The notes under the pieces are model-generated. The model did no database searches, was not told where the DNA came from, and saw nothing but the letters and a program-made list of their open reading frames with translations. Source: Azospirillum ramasamyi (GTDB taxonomy: Bacteria; Pseudomonadota; Alphaproteobacteria; Azospirillales; Azospirillaceae). Taken from it: a stretch of 64,000 nt of DNA. The position numbers were made by a program, and so were the translations under genes. Positions 21,757 through 31,281 of this stretch are shown here, piece after piece. The DNA lies in assembly GCF_003233655.1 (NCBI RefSeq), contig NZ_CP029829.1:568978-632977 (forward strand). Direction: 5' to 3'. Positions within the stretch are counted from its first letter, which is position 1; the number at the start of each line of letters is the position of its first letter.

Positions 21757-22929
21757 TCAACGTTTCAGGTCGTCGGGCCGGTCGGTGTGATGGTCTCGCA
21801 TCGTCTCGTCGCGCGTGTCCTCGATCTCGACCTCGGTGTGGCGGACGGTGTCGTGGATTTTCTCGGCGTGCTCCTCCACTTCCTTGCGGACCACCACCGT
21901 TTCCCGGACATGGGCGGTCTTGCTGACCACCGCTTCCTCACCGGTCTCCGTCACCTCGATGGTCCGCTCGCGGAAGGCGTCGGCCGGCACCTCGGCGATG
22001 CCTTCGGGCGGACCGCCGGGGCGGTGCTCAACGATGATGGTTTCATCACGCAGGCGCACCTGTTCGTCCACGGGTGTCTCGACCACATAGCTGCGGACGC
22101 GGACGCCGCCGTGCTCGACTTTGCGCTTGCCGATGTTGATCTGCTCCTCGACGACCGGGATCTGCACCTCCTGTTCGGAGGTGGAGGTGCGCGTGCCTTC
22201 GGCGTTGACGTCGCGCATGGCGGCGGCGGCGCTGCTCAAGCCGGAACTGCTGCCCGTGGCCGTACTCGTGGCCGCACCCGTCGCAGTGGCCGTACCCGTA
22301 CCCGTCGCCGTGGCCTTGTCCGTGGCTGTGGCCGTGGTGTCGATCGGAGTGCGGCCGGGCGAATAGCGCAGGCGCTCCTCCTCGGCCGAAGCCTTGTCGT
22401 AATAGGCGGCGCTCTCGTCGAAGCCGGTCCAGCCGGATTTGCGGTAGGCGGTGCCGCGTTCCTCGACATCCACGACATTGCCGCGTTCCAGCACCTCCAT
22501 GGCGCGGTCGACGTCCTCCTCGTCCAGCCGCAGCTTCAGCAGCGAGCTGCCGCGGCGCACGCCCTCGGCATAGACCTGCGCATCCTGGTTGGGAATGCCC
22601 CAGCCCGCCAGGCGGGTAAGGATGCCGCCGGCCGTCGTGCCGGTGGTCGCCCCCATTCCGCTGCTCATTCCGCTGCCCGGCACTGTGTTGGGCGACGCGA
22701 CATAGCCGGTGGACATGTCGGTGCGGGCCATGCCGCGGGCGGCGCCGATCGACGCATCGCCGGTGGTGGTGCCGACATCGCCGGTGGCGGTGCCGACTCC
22801 GCTGCCGGTCAGATCGGCATGGAACAGGATTTCGACGGCGTCGGTGTCGAAGCCGGCAGCCTGCAGATCGCGGGATGCGGCTTCGGCCTCGGATCGGTGG
22901 TCGTAGAGGGCGACGATGGTTTTGGTCAT
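21757..22929 (-). CDS. DUF2382 stress protein, long form
   Basis: A 390-residue protein with two parts. The N-terminal region (about 1-170, KTIVALYDHRSEAEAASRDLQAAGF) resembles the general-stress-protein-17M/YflT-type fold. The C-terminal DUF2382 domain (about 240-370) reads VQIPVVEEQINIGKRKVEHGGVRVRSYV...PVDEQVRLRDETIIVEHRP. A Thr/Ala-rich linker with TATGT-type repeats joins them. Members (YsnF/AvaK type) are linked to stress and photosynthetic membranes but have no defined biochemistry. A GGAG site precedes ATG. It lies 5 bases after a shorter DUF2382 gene and a small membrane protein on the same strand, forming an operon. Confidence 0.82.
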   Translation of the reverse strand: MTKTIVALYDHRSEAEAASRDLQAAGFDTDAVEILFHADLTGSGVGTATGDVGTTTGDASIGAARGMARTDMSTGYVASPNTVPGSGMSSGMGATTGTTAGGILTRLAGWGIPNQDAQVYAEGVRRGSSLLKLRLDEEDVDRAMEVLERGNVVDVEERGTAYRKSGWTGFDESAAYYDKASAEEERLRYSPGRTPIDTTATATDKATATGTGTATATGAATSTATGSSSGLSSAAAAMRDVNAEGTRTSTSEQEVQIPVVEEQINIGKRKVEHGGVRVRSYVVETPVDEQVRLRDETIIVEHRPGGPPEGIAEVPADAFRERTIEVTETGEEAVVSKTAHVRETVVVRKEVEEHAEKIHDTVRHTEVEIEDTRDETMRDHHTDRPDDLKR

Positions 22930-22934
22930 CGACT

Positions 22935-23387
22935 TTACTCCTCAGACGGATTCTGGTTGGGGGAACGGACGGGGGAGGGCGGGGTCGTCACACGCTCCAC
23001 CACCGCTTCTTCGGCACGCAGGGTGACAGGCTGCTCGACTTCGACGGTTCGCCGGTTCTTGCGGATGTGCAGTTCTTCGCGGAGCATCAGGCGGCGTTCC
23101 ACCACCAGAACCTCCTCGACCAGCGGGATCACCGTCACGTCGCCTTCCTGGCGGATGCCGGGATGGGCGTCGATTTCGCGGTCGATGGGAACGCGGGTGA
23201 CGGTGGCCTCTTCTTGCTCCAGCGCCTCGCGGACCATCGCTTCGCGTTCGGACACGCGCGTGGTCACGCGGACGCGGCTTCGTTCCACCCGCTGCTTGCC
23301 GACGGCCACCGATTCGGCGAGCAGGGGAATGACCGCGTCGCCTTCTTCGCGAGGCGGATCGCGCGGGGATTCGGTGTCGGCCGTCAT
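22935..23387 (-). CDS. DUF2382 protein, short form
   Basis: A 150-residue, highly charged protein consisting essentially of one DUF2382 domain: VIPLLAESVAVGKQRVERSRVRVTTRVSE, then VTVIPLVEEVLVVERRLMLREELHIRK. The repeating 'IPlxEExxxVxKrxVxxxxVxvx' pattern matches the C-terminal part of the next gene, so the two are paralogous. No signal peptide or membrane helix. It lies 18 bases after a 46-residue membrane protein gene and 5 bases before the long form. The ribosome site is weak. Confidence 0.8.
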   Translation of the reverse strand: MTADTESPRDPPREEGDAVIPLLAESVAVGKQRVERSRVRVTTRVSEREAMVREALEQEEATVTRVPIDREIDAHPGIRQEGDVTVIPLVEEVLVVERRLMLREELHIRKNRRTVEVEQPVTLRAEEAVVERVTTPPSPVRSPNQNPSEE

Positions 23388-23405
23388 TGTGGCGGGTGCC
23401 GCTCG

Positions 23406-23546
23406 TCAGCGGAACAGGAGATAGAGGACGATCGCGACCACGATCAGGCCGATGATGATCCACATCCAGTTCATGCCCGAACTGGCGGCCCCGCCGTCGG
23501 AGTCGTCATACACACCAACTTTCTTGGGCTTCTGTTCGTCTGCCAT
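23406..23546 (-). CDS. Small single-pass membrane protein, 46 residues
   Basis: A 46-residue ORF with an excellent AAAGGAGG ribosome site 5-12 bases before ATG at 23546. The N-terminal half is hydrophilic (MADEQKPKKVGVYDD); the C-terminal half is one hydrophobic helix (WMWIIIGLIVVAIVLYLLF) ending in Arg. It is the first gene of the DUF2382 operon. Codon use is like the neighbours. It could anchor or modulate the DUF2382 proteins at the membrane; that is inference. Confidence 0.75.
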   Translation of the reverse strand: MADEQKPKKVGVYDDSDGGAASSGMNWMWIIIGLIVVAIVLYLLFR

Positions 23547-23701
23547 GGGAGCCTCCTTTCGGGGATGGACCGGCGGGTTATGCCCCCATCCGGCATGCTC
23601 CCATCAAACAGGGCCTCTCCTGGATCGTTCCGCCATTCGTTACGGGGAATCAACGATCCTTCAAATCAAACGAAAGTGGCCGGCAAAGTCGAAGCGCCGG
23701 C

Positions 23702-25201
23702 TTAACCGGCCATCTTCTGGTGCTCCAGAAAGGCGGTCTTCAGCAACGCCTTCAGATCGTCGCCGTACTGGTGGAAGCGGACGGACAGCTGGCCGCGCTC
23801 CTCGTCGCGATGCAGCACCACGAGGTTGGCGACGGCGGCCACTTCCTGACGGTCGGCCAGCACCACGCGGGCCTGGAAGGTCTGGCCGCGCTGATAGGGC
23901 TGGTTGACCGCCAGCAGGCACAGGCCGCCCACCGACCAGTTGCGGGCGGGGAAGCTGCCATGTTCGGTGTGGACGACCATGCCCGGACGCACGAACCGCT
24001 TCTGGCGCCGGCGTTCCTCCGGCGGCGGCGGGGGGAAGGGGCTGGAGGCGCTGGGCACGTCGATACCCGACCCGTCGGTCAGCGCATTCTGGAAATTCGC
24101 GCCGCGGACCACGGCCGTTCCCATGCCGGACTCGCGCAGGTCGGCGTCGGAAAAGTCGGCGCCCTCGAAATTGGCGGGCCAGTCGCGGCCGCCGGCCAGC
24201 GGCACCGGGCGGGCGTCCACCCCGTTCATCAGCGTGTGCGCCAGATAGGCGCGACGCAGGGTGGCGCCGCGCAGCACGGCGTCGCGCAGGTCGGCCTCAT
24301 CGAGATCGATGTAGGACCACTCCGCCATTTCCAGGCTGGCCCTGGTCAGCCGGGCGCCCGGCAGCCGGCAGCGGCGCAGCCGGGCGGCCGCCAGCGTGCG
24401 CCCGTGCAGGTCCGCCCCCGCCACCGACACGAGGTCGAGGTCGAGCCGCGACCCCTCGGCCCCGCCGCTGTCGACCCAGCGCTCGTGCCGTTCCACCAGT
24501 TCCAGGAATTCGGCCACCGGCATCGCGGTGTAGTTGGGCTGGACGATGGCGTCGGGCGGCAGGGCGAAGGGGATGAAGGTGCGGGTCAGGGTGGCATGGT
24601 CCATCACCGTGTTGCCGAACACCGCCCCATCGAGGTTGGCCCCGCAGAAATCGGTGCCCATCAGCACGGCCGAGGTCAGTTCCGCCCCCGTCAGGTCGGC
24701 GTCGTTCAGGTCGGCGCCGGTCAGGTCGCAGCCGCTGAAATTGGCGCCGGCCAGGATCGAGCGTTCCATCTTGGCTTCGGTCAGCCGGGTGGTGCCGGTG
24801 CCGCGGGCCGTCGGGCTGCCGCCGTCCTGGCCGCCGCTGTCCACCAGTTCACCGGCGCGGAAATCGGCGCCGCGCAGGTTGGCGTCGGTCAGCACGGCGC
24901 GGTGCAGGTTGGCCCCGCGCAGGTCGGCGCCGGTCAGGATGGCGCCCGACAGGTTCACCGCCTCCATGTCGGCGCCGAACAGGTCGGCCTGCGACAGGTC
25001 GGCCTTCACCATGCGGGTGTTGCAGAGATTCGCCCCGGCCAGCTTGGCCCCGGCCAGCGACACGCGCTCCAGGTTCAGCCGCGACAGGTCGCGGAAGCTG
25101 AGGTCGGCGCGGCGGCCGCTGGACGGCCGCTTCAGCCACGTCTGATGCGCCTGGATGATCGTCCGGAGTTCGTCGATCTCTTTGGGATCGCGTTCGGCCA
25201 T
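23702..25201 (-). CDS. Pentapeptide-repeat protein with C-terminal PilZ-like domain
   Basis: A 499-residue cytoplasmic-looking protein. Residues 1-40 hold a short helix with HQTW followed by the first A(D/N)LxxxxL units. Pentapeptide repeats run from about 35-205. A second HERW module is at about 236-245, then more repeats to about 375. After a Pro-rich linker, residues about 395-495 resemble a PilZ domain: basic RRRQKRFVR, then NWSVGG matching the (D/N)xSxxG motif of cyclic-di-GMP binding. ATG at 25201 follows GGGAAA; the frame runs open far upstream, but that part is an antisense shadow of the MFS gene. It would be a cyclic-di-GMP-responsive scaffold if the PilZ motif is functional. Confidence 0.83.
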   Translation of the reverse strand: MAERDPKEIDELRTIIQAHQTWLKRPSSGRRADLSFRDLSRLNLERVSLAGAKLAGANLCNTRMVKADLSQADLFGADMEAVNLSGAILTGADLRGANLHRAVLTDANLRGADFRAGELVDSGGQDGGSPTARGTGTTRLTEAKMERSILAGANFSGCDLTGADLNDADLTGAELTSAVLMGTDFCGANLDGAVFGNTVMDHATLTRTFIPFALPPDAIVQPNYTAMPVAEFLELVERHERWVDSGGAEGSRLDLDLVSVAGADLHGRTLAAARLRRCRLPGARLTRASLEMAEWSYIDLDEADLRDAVLRGATLRRAYLAHTLMNGVDARPVPLAGGRDWPANFEGADFSDADLRESGMGTAVVRGANFQNALTDGSGIDVPSASSPFPPPPPEERRRQKRFVRPGMVVHTEHGSFPARNWSVGGLCLLAVNQPYQRGQTFQARVVLADRQEVAAVANLVVLHRDEERGQLSVRFHQYGDDLKALLKTAFLEHQKMAG

Positions 25202-25357
25202 GGTGTGGGTTTCCCGGATCCACCGTATGACGAAAGACAGGAGCGTCGGCGCAACGATAGCCCGTTCGGTATTGCCCGTCACTGATTCTGAAACTGCCGG
25301 GTCAAATCGGCCCGGCAGCCGTTCTCGTCGCAGCTTCCCTCGATCAGGATTTCCTTT

Positions 25358-26635
25358 ATGACGACCGACGCGGCGGGACCGAGCCGTTCTCTCGATCTGC
25401 TCAATTTCTTTCTGGCCGACGTCCGCGACGGATTGGGGCCTTACCTGGCGATCTATCTGCTCTCCGTTCAGCATTGGAACGAAGCGGATATCGGGCTGGT
25501 CATGACGCTGGCCGGGCTGGCCGGCCTCGCGGCCCAGATCCCGGCCGGCGCGCTGGTGGACGGCACGCGCTACAAACGCGCGGTCGTCGTCGTCGCGGCG
25601 CTTCTGGTCACTGTCGGGTCGCTGTCTCTGCCCTGGCTGAACGATTTCACCATCGTCGCCGTCCTGCAATCGGGGGTCGGCGCCGCCGGGGCGGTCTTTC
25701 CCCCGGCCATCGCGGCGATCACGTTGGGGATGCTGGGACCGCGCGCCTTCGTCCGCCGGATCGGACGCAATGAATCCTTCAACCATGCCGGCAATGCGGT
25801 GGCGGCCACGCTGGCCGGGTTGGCGGCCTACGCTTTCGGGCCGGTGGCGGTGTTCTGGCTGATGACCGCGATGGCGCTGTGCAGCATCGCCGCGACCGCC
25901 GGCATTCCGGCCAATGCCATCGACCATGCCGTCGCCCGTGGCCTGCACGCCTCCAGCCGGGAGGGGAGCCGCGAGGAGGCGCCCTCCGGCCTGCGCGCCA
26001 TCCTGGGCTGCCGCCCGCTGCTGGTGTTCGGGGGCTGCGTTGCGCTGTTCCACTTCGCCAATGCGGCGATGCTGCCGCTGGTCGGCCAGAAGCTGGCGCT
26101 GAAGGATCCGGCGCTGGGCACCAGCCTGATGTCCTTCTGCATCGTCGCGGCCCAGTTGGTCATGGTGCCGATGGCGATGCTGGTGGGGGGCAGGGCGGAT
26201 CGCTGGGGGCGCAAGCCGCTGCTGCTGGCGGCCTTCCTGGTGTTGCCGCTGCGCGGCTTTCTCTACACCCTGTCCGACAGCTCGGCCTGGCTGGTCGGCG
26301 TGCAACTGCTGGACGGGGTGGGGGCCGGGCTGCTCGGCGCCCTCTTTCCGCTTGTGGTCGCCGATCTGACCGAGGGCACCGGACGCTTCAACGTCAGCCA
26401 GGGCGCCATCGCCACTCTCCAGGGGCTCGGCGCTTCGCTCAGCACCGCCGCCGCCGGCCAGATGGTGGTGCGGGAGGGGTACAGCGCCGCCTTCCTGATG
26501 CTGGCCGCCGCAGCCGGGGTTGCCCTGATGCTTGCGGCCCTTCTGCTGCCGGATACCCGCGGCGTCGCCGTGGCGGAGGCCGGGGAGAGCGAAGCTGCGC
26601 CGGCCAACGTCGCGAAGGCATCTTCGGAGGCCTGA
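25358..26635 (+). CDS. MFS transporter
   Basis: A 425-residue major facilitator with about 12 hydrophobic helices. It starts SRSLDLLNFFLADVRDGLGPYLAIYL, which resembles the family of MFS proteins with an RDGLGP motif. The loop between helices 2 and 3 reads AGALVDGTRYKR, and the mid-protein loop reads GGRADRWGRKPLL, the MFS motif-A equivalent. The hydrophilic central loop after helix 6 contains ASSREGSREEAP. The substrate is unknown; the closest family types are putative drug or metabolite exporters. It is transcribed divergently from the pentapeptide-PilZ gene, with about 156 bp between. Confidence 0.87.
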   Translation: MTTDAAGPSRSLDLLNFFLADVRDGLGPYLAIYLLSVQHWNEADIGLVMTLAGLAGLAAQIPAGALVDGTRYKRAVVVVAALLVTVGSLSLPWLNDFTIVAVLQSGVGAAGAVFPPAIAAITLGMLGPRAFVRRIGRNESFNHAGNAVAATLAGLAAYAFGPVAVFWLMTAMALCSIAATAGIPANAIDHAVARGLHASSREGSREEAPSGLRAILGCRPLLVFGGCVALFHFANAAMLPLVGQKLALKDPALGTSLMSFCIVAAQLVMVPMAMLVGGRADRWGRKPLLLAAFLVLPLRGFLYTLSDSSAWLVGVQLLDGVGAGLLGALFPLVVADLTEGTGRFNVSQGAIATLQGLGASLSTAAAGQMVVREGYSAAFLMLAAAAGVALMLAALLLPDTRGVAVAEAGESEAAPANVAKASSEA

Positions 26636-26682
26636 ACGCCCTGAGCTGAATCCCCCGGCCGAAAGCCGGGCCTGAAACGGCG

Positions 26683-26711
26683 AAGCCCGGCTCCGCGATG
26701 GGGCCGGGCTT
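26683..26711. terminator. Hairpin between convergent MFS and mlaC genes
   Basis: AAGCCCGGC (26683-26691) pairs with GCCGGGCTT (26703-26711). A competing arm AGCCGGGC lies at 26664-26671, so alternative pairings exist. It sits 47 bases after the MFS stop and 43 bases from the mlaC stop; no long T-tract follows. Confidence 0.6.
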
Positions 26712-26753
26712 CCTGAAAATCCGGGCTGCCTTTGACGATCGGCGGGCGGACGA

Positions 26754-27431
26754 TCAGCCGGCGCGCGCGCCGACCTTCTGGCGCAGGGCCTGGATCAGGC
26801 CTTCGACGCGGCCACCGTTCTGCTCGATGACGGAGGCGAATTCCTGCCGCTGGGTCACGCCCATGCTGACATTCTCCACCACCACGTCGATGATCTTGAA
26901 ATCGGAGCCGACCTTGCGGACGCGCCAGCTGACGTTCACCGGAGGACCGTTGGGGCGGACGATCTGGGTCGTCACCATGGTATCCGACTCACCGGCGGGG
27001 GAGGTGCCGATGATCTTGAAGGTTTCGCCGGAATACTCGACGAAACGCTCGGCATAGGTGTTGACGATCAGCTGCTCGAACAGTTTCTGGTACTCGGCCC
27101 GCTGCGCTTCGGTGGCGCTGTTCCAGTAGCGGCCCAGCACCCAGCGGCCGATGTACGGCACGTCGAAGCCGGCGTACAGAAGCTTGCGGAAGCGCTGGAT
27201 CGCCTGATCGCGCGACAGGCTCTTGTCCGAGAAGGTTGCAATTGCTTCGTTCCCCAGTTTCTGGATGAACTCAGCGGCTCCCCGGTCCGCGCTTTGCGCG
27301 GCGGCGGGGGAGATGAGGAGGTGCCCGGCCCAACCGCTCACCGCGAGCAGGGCAGCGGACGCGACAAACTTGCGGCGTGTCAGCATGGTAGGGCGAAAGG
27401 TGGCGGTTGCCGCGGCATTGTCAACGGTCAT
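26754..27431 (-). CDS. mlaC: Phospholipid-transport periplasmic protein MlaC
   Basis: A 225-residue MlaC/Ttg2D-family protein, the soluble periplasmic carrier that moves phospholipids between the outer-membrane MlaA complex and inner-membrane MlaFEDB. A twin-arginine-like signal (LTRRKFVASAALLAVSGWAG) is followed by an AQS cleavage region. The mature part shows YIGRWVLGRYWNSATEAQRAEYQKLFEQLIVNTYAERF and FKIIDVVVENVSMGVTQRQEFASVI, conserved in MlaC. The start at 27431 has AAAGG upstream; ATG at 27386 is an alternative. mlaA lies 123 bases downstream on the same strand. mlaFED is not in the window. Confidence 0.9.
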   Translation of the reverse strand: MTVDNAAATATFRPTMLTRRKFVASAALLAVSGWAGHLLISPAAAQSADRGAAEFIQKLGNEAIATFSDKSLSRDQAIQRFRKLLYAGFDVPYIGRWVLGRYWNSATEAQRAEYQKLFEQLIVNTYAERFVEYSGETFKIIGTSPAGESDTMVTTQIVRPNGPPVNVSWRVRKVGSDFKIIDVVVENVSMGVTQRQEFASVIEQNGGRVEGLIQALRQKVGARAG

Positions 27432-27554
27432 TTGGCCTTTGGGAGTCCTGTGACCTCGGGGATCCGAAATCCATATGCACCGGGCCGGCCTGCCGGTGCG
27501 CTTCCCGGTCGGGGAAAGGCGCCGGCAGGCGGCGGCGAAGCCATGCGCTTCGGA

Positions 27555-28340
27555 TCAGGGCTTCGGCGGGGTCGAATAGTCCGGGAATTCCGGCTCGGCC
27601 GCCGCCTTGTTGTTGTTGATCTCCGCCCGGCGCTGCTGCTGGTGCAAGCTGCGCACGGTGGCGTAGAAGTCCAGCGAGTTGCGGCGCAGGTCGTCGACCT
27701 CGTTGAGGATCTGCGACCGGCGGTCAACGGCGTTGGTGGTGGAGCGGGCGACCAGCAAGCCCTTGTTGTCGGTACCGTAGGCCCAAATGCGGACCGGGTC
27801 GCCAACGGTGTCGACGGCATAGCCGGCGGTGTCGCGCAGGTTCGACGGACCCAGCAGCGGCAGCACGATGTACGGGCCGTCGCCAACACCCCAGACGGCC
27901 AGCGTCTGGCCGAAATCCTCCGGCGCGTTCGGGATGCCGGCCTGGGTGGCGACGTCGGCGAGACCGCCCACGCCCAGGATGGTGTTGGTCAGGAAGCGCC
28001 CGGTGGCGTGGGACGCCCCCTCCACATTGCCCTGCAGCAGGTTGTTGGCGATGTAGATCGGCGACATCAGGTTGTCGATGAAGTTGTGGATCGCGTCGCG
28101 CACCGGATCGGGCACGATACCGACATAAACCTCCGCCGCCGGACGGATCACCAGGACGTCGGCCGCCTCGTTGGCGGCGAAGACGAAGCGGTTGGGGATT
28201 TCCAGCGGGTCGTTGACCTGATAGGCGGCGTCCGCCGCGCCCGAGTCGCCGGGATTGGTCGCGCAGGCCGTCGCCGTCAGGGCGAAGGCCACGACGGTGG
28301 CCGTGCGGAGGAGGGAGCGGGAAAGGCTGGCCAGCTTCAT
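27555..28340 (-). CDS. mlaA: Outer-membrane lipid asymmetry lipoprotein MlaA (VacJ)
   Basis: A 261-residue VacJ/MlaA lipoprotein. The signal ends in lipobox TATAC with the acylated Cys at residue 26. Mature motifs are NDPLEIPNRFVFAANEAAD, VPDPVRDAIHNFIDNLMSPIYIANNLLQGN, GRFLTNTILGVGGLADVA and GDGPYIVLPLLGPSNLRDTAGYAVD, all typical. It removes misplaced phospholipids from the outer leaflet and hands them to MlaC. ATG at 28340 was chosen because it directly precedes the signal. mlaC is 3' of mlaA relative to the minus-strand operon only by location: mlaA is transcribed first from 28340, and mlaC has its own start at 27431 upstream of it, so order along the strand is mlaA then mlaC. Confidence 0.92.
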   Translation of the reverse strand: MKLASLSRSLLRTATVVAFALTATACATNPGDSGAADAAYQVNDPLEIPNRFVFAANEAADVLVIRPAAEVYVGIVPDPVRDAIHNFIDNLMSPIYIANNLLQGNVEGASHATGRFLTNTILGVGGLADVATQAGIPNAPEDFGQTLAVWGVGDGPYIVLPLLGPSNLRDTAGYAVDTVGDPVRIWAYGTDNKGLLVARSTTNAVDRRSQILNEVDDLRRNSLDFYATVRSLHQQQRRAEINNNKAAAEPEFPDYSTPPKP

Positions 28341-28795
28341 TTGCGACGGCTCTTTATCAGTGGGCTCGACTCGGTGCGGAACGCCGCATGCCCTGTCCAC
28401 AACCGAAGACTCCGATGGCGGAAGTCCTCAACCCTGGCAAGTCGGATACGCGGTCGGGCGGAAGATTGTGTGAGATATCTCAGAATTTCCACCGTTTCCT
28501 GACCTAACACAGGCTTTGCGGTTTGACCAGCATGGGCCGCCGCGTCCTGCGCGGCGGCGCGGCGATTGTGACGGCTTTGCCGCAGCCGCGCCGGAAAGCT
28601 TGCGCGCCGCCGCTTTCGACCTCGGACTTGGCGGTCGGGCATGGGCCGGGCCTCAGCCGTGACGGCAGCGTTGGCGGTGACCCACGAAAAGCGGTTTACG
28701 ACGCATAAAGATATCTTTATATCTGTATTCGGGCTGTCGGGGCGTGGTGCACCGGCCGGCCGCACCCCTCCCTGGCCCGAATCGGACATGAGGCG
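28341..28795. other. 455-bp divergent intergenic region between mlaA and sahR
   Basis: No convincing gene is visible; short frames here lack codon bias and ribosome sites. The part nearest sahR carries a 16-bp palindrome (annotated separately). The stretch 28341-28500 has several A/T-rich short blocks that could serve mlaA promoter function, but no clear -35/-10 pair stands out. Confidence 0.6.
28705..28720. promoter_or_regulatory. Probable SahR operator, 16-bp perfect palindrome
   Basis: ATAAAGATATCTTTAT is a perfect 16-bp palindrome, 75 bases before the sahR start, in an otherwise very GC-rich area. Its sequence resembles the reported AT-rich palindromic operators of SahR, the SAH-responsive ArsR-family repressor of methionine-cycle genes. 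It likely mediates autoregulation and control of metF. Confidence 0.8.
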
Positions 28796-30696
<1,901 letters not shown>

Positions 30697-30756
30697 GGCG
30701 CCGGACGCCGCCCCGTGCTACGCTGGTGCGGCGAACGTCACGGGAGGACTGACGCC

Positions 30757-31230
30757 ATGGACAGCCGGATCGGGTATGACACCGATTTCCTTGCCTGGAC
30801 CGAGGAGCAGGCCCGCCTGCTCCGCGAGGCGTCGCGCGAGCGCATCGACACGCCCATCGACTGGGAGAATGTCGCGGAGGAGATCGAAAGCATGGGCCGG
30901 TCGGAATTGCGCGCGGTCGAAAGCGCGCTGGTCCGTGTGATCCAGCATCTGCTGAAACTGGAATACTCCCCGGCGGCCGATCCGCGCGGTGATTGGAAGG
31001 TCTCCGTTCTCGAACATCGCGACCGCGTTGCTCGCGACCTGTCGGCTGGTCCCAGCCTCCGCGGCCGGATCGACACCGCGGACCTCTACAGGACCGGCCG
31101 GAAGATCGCAGCGCTCGGCTTGGAACGTGACGGCATCCGCCCGAACGGCCTTCCGGCCGACCGCCCCTATTCGCTGGAACAGCTTCTCGATGCCGACTGG
31201 TGGCCCGCCAGCCGCCACGGCCTCGCCTGA
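30757..31230 (+). CDS. DUF29-family protein
   Basis: A 157-residue DUF29 protein with the family start YDTDFLAWTEEQARLLRE, DWENVAEEIESMGRSELRAVESALVRVIQHLLKLEYSP and the C-terminal YSLEQLLDADWWP. DUF29 is common in cyanobacteria and alphaproteobacteria and has no known function. ATG at 30757 follows GGGAGGAC. It sits between metF and metH, with small gaps, and is probably co-transcribed; whether it has any link to methionine metabolism is unknown. Confidence 0.88.
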   Translation: MDSRIGYDTDFLAWTEEQARLLREASRERIDTPIDWENVAEEIESMGRSELRAVESALVRVIQHLLKLEYSPAADPRGDWKVSVLEHRDRVARDLSAGPSLRGRIDTADLYRTGRKIAALGLERDGIRPNGLPADRPYSLEQLLDADWWPASRHGLA

Positions 31231-31281
31231 TCCCGCCAATCTGCCCCGAACCTGCCAAAATAACGGACAAGACGCATTCCC

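Noticed and set aside
25202..26305. N-terminal extension of the pentapeptide-PilZ protein to 867 residues
   Set aside because: The extension is antisense to the MFS gene and has shadow-like Arg/Gln/His-rich composition.
31231..31281. Cobalamin or SAM riboswitch before metH
   Set aside because: The gap is only 51 bases and shows no riboswitch core motifs.
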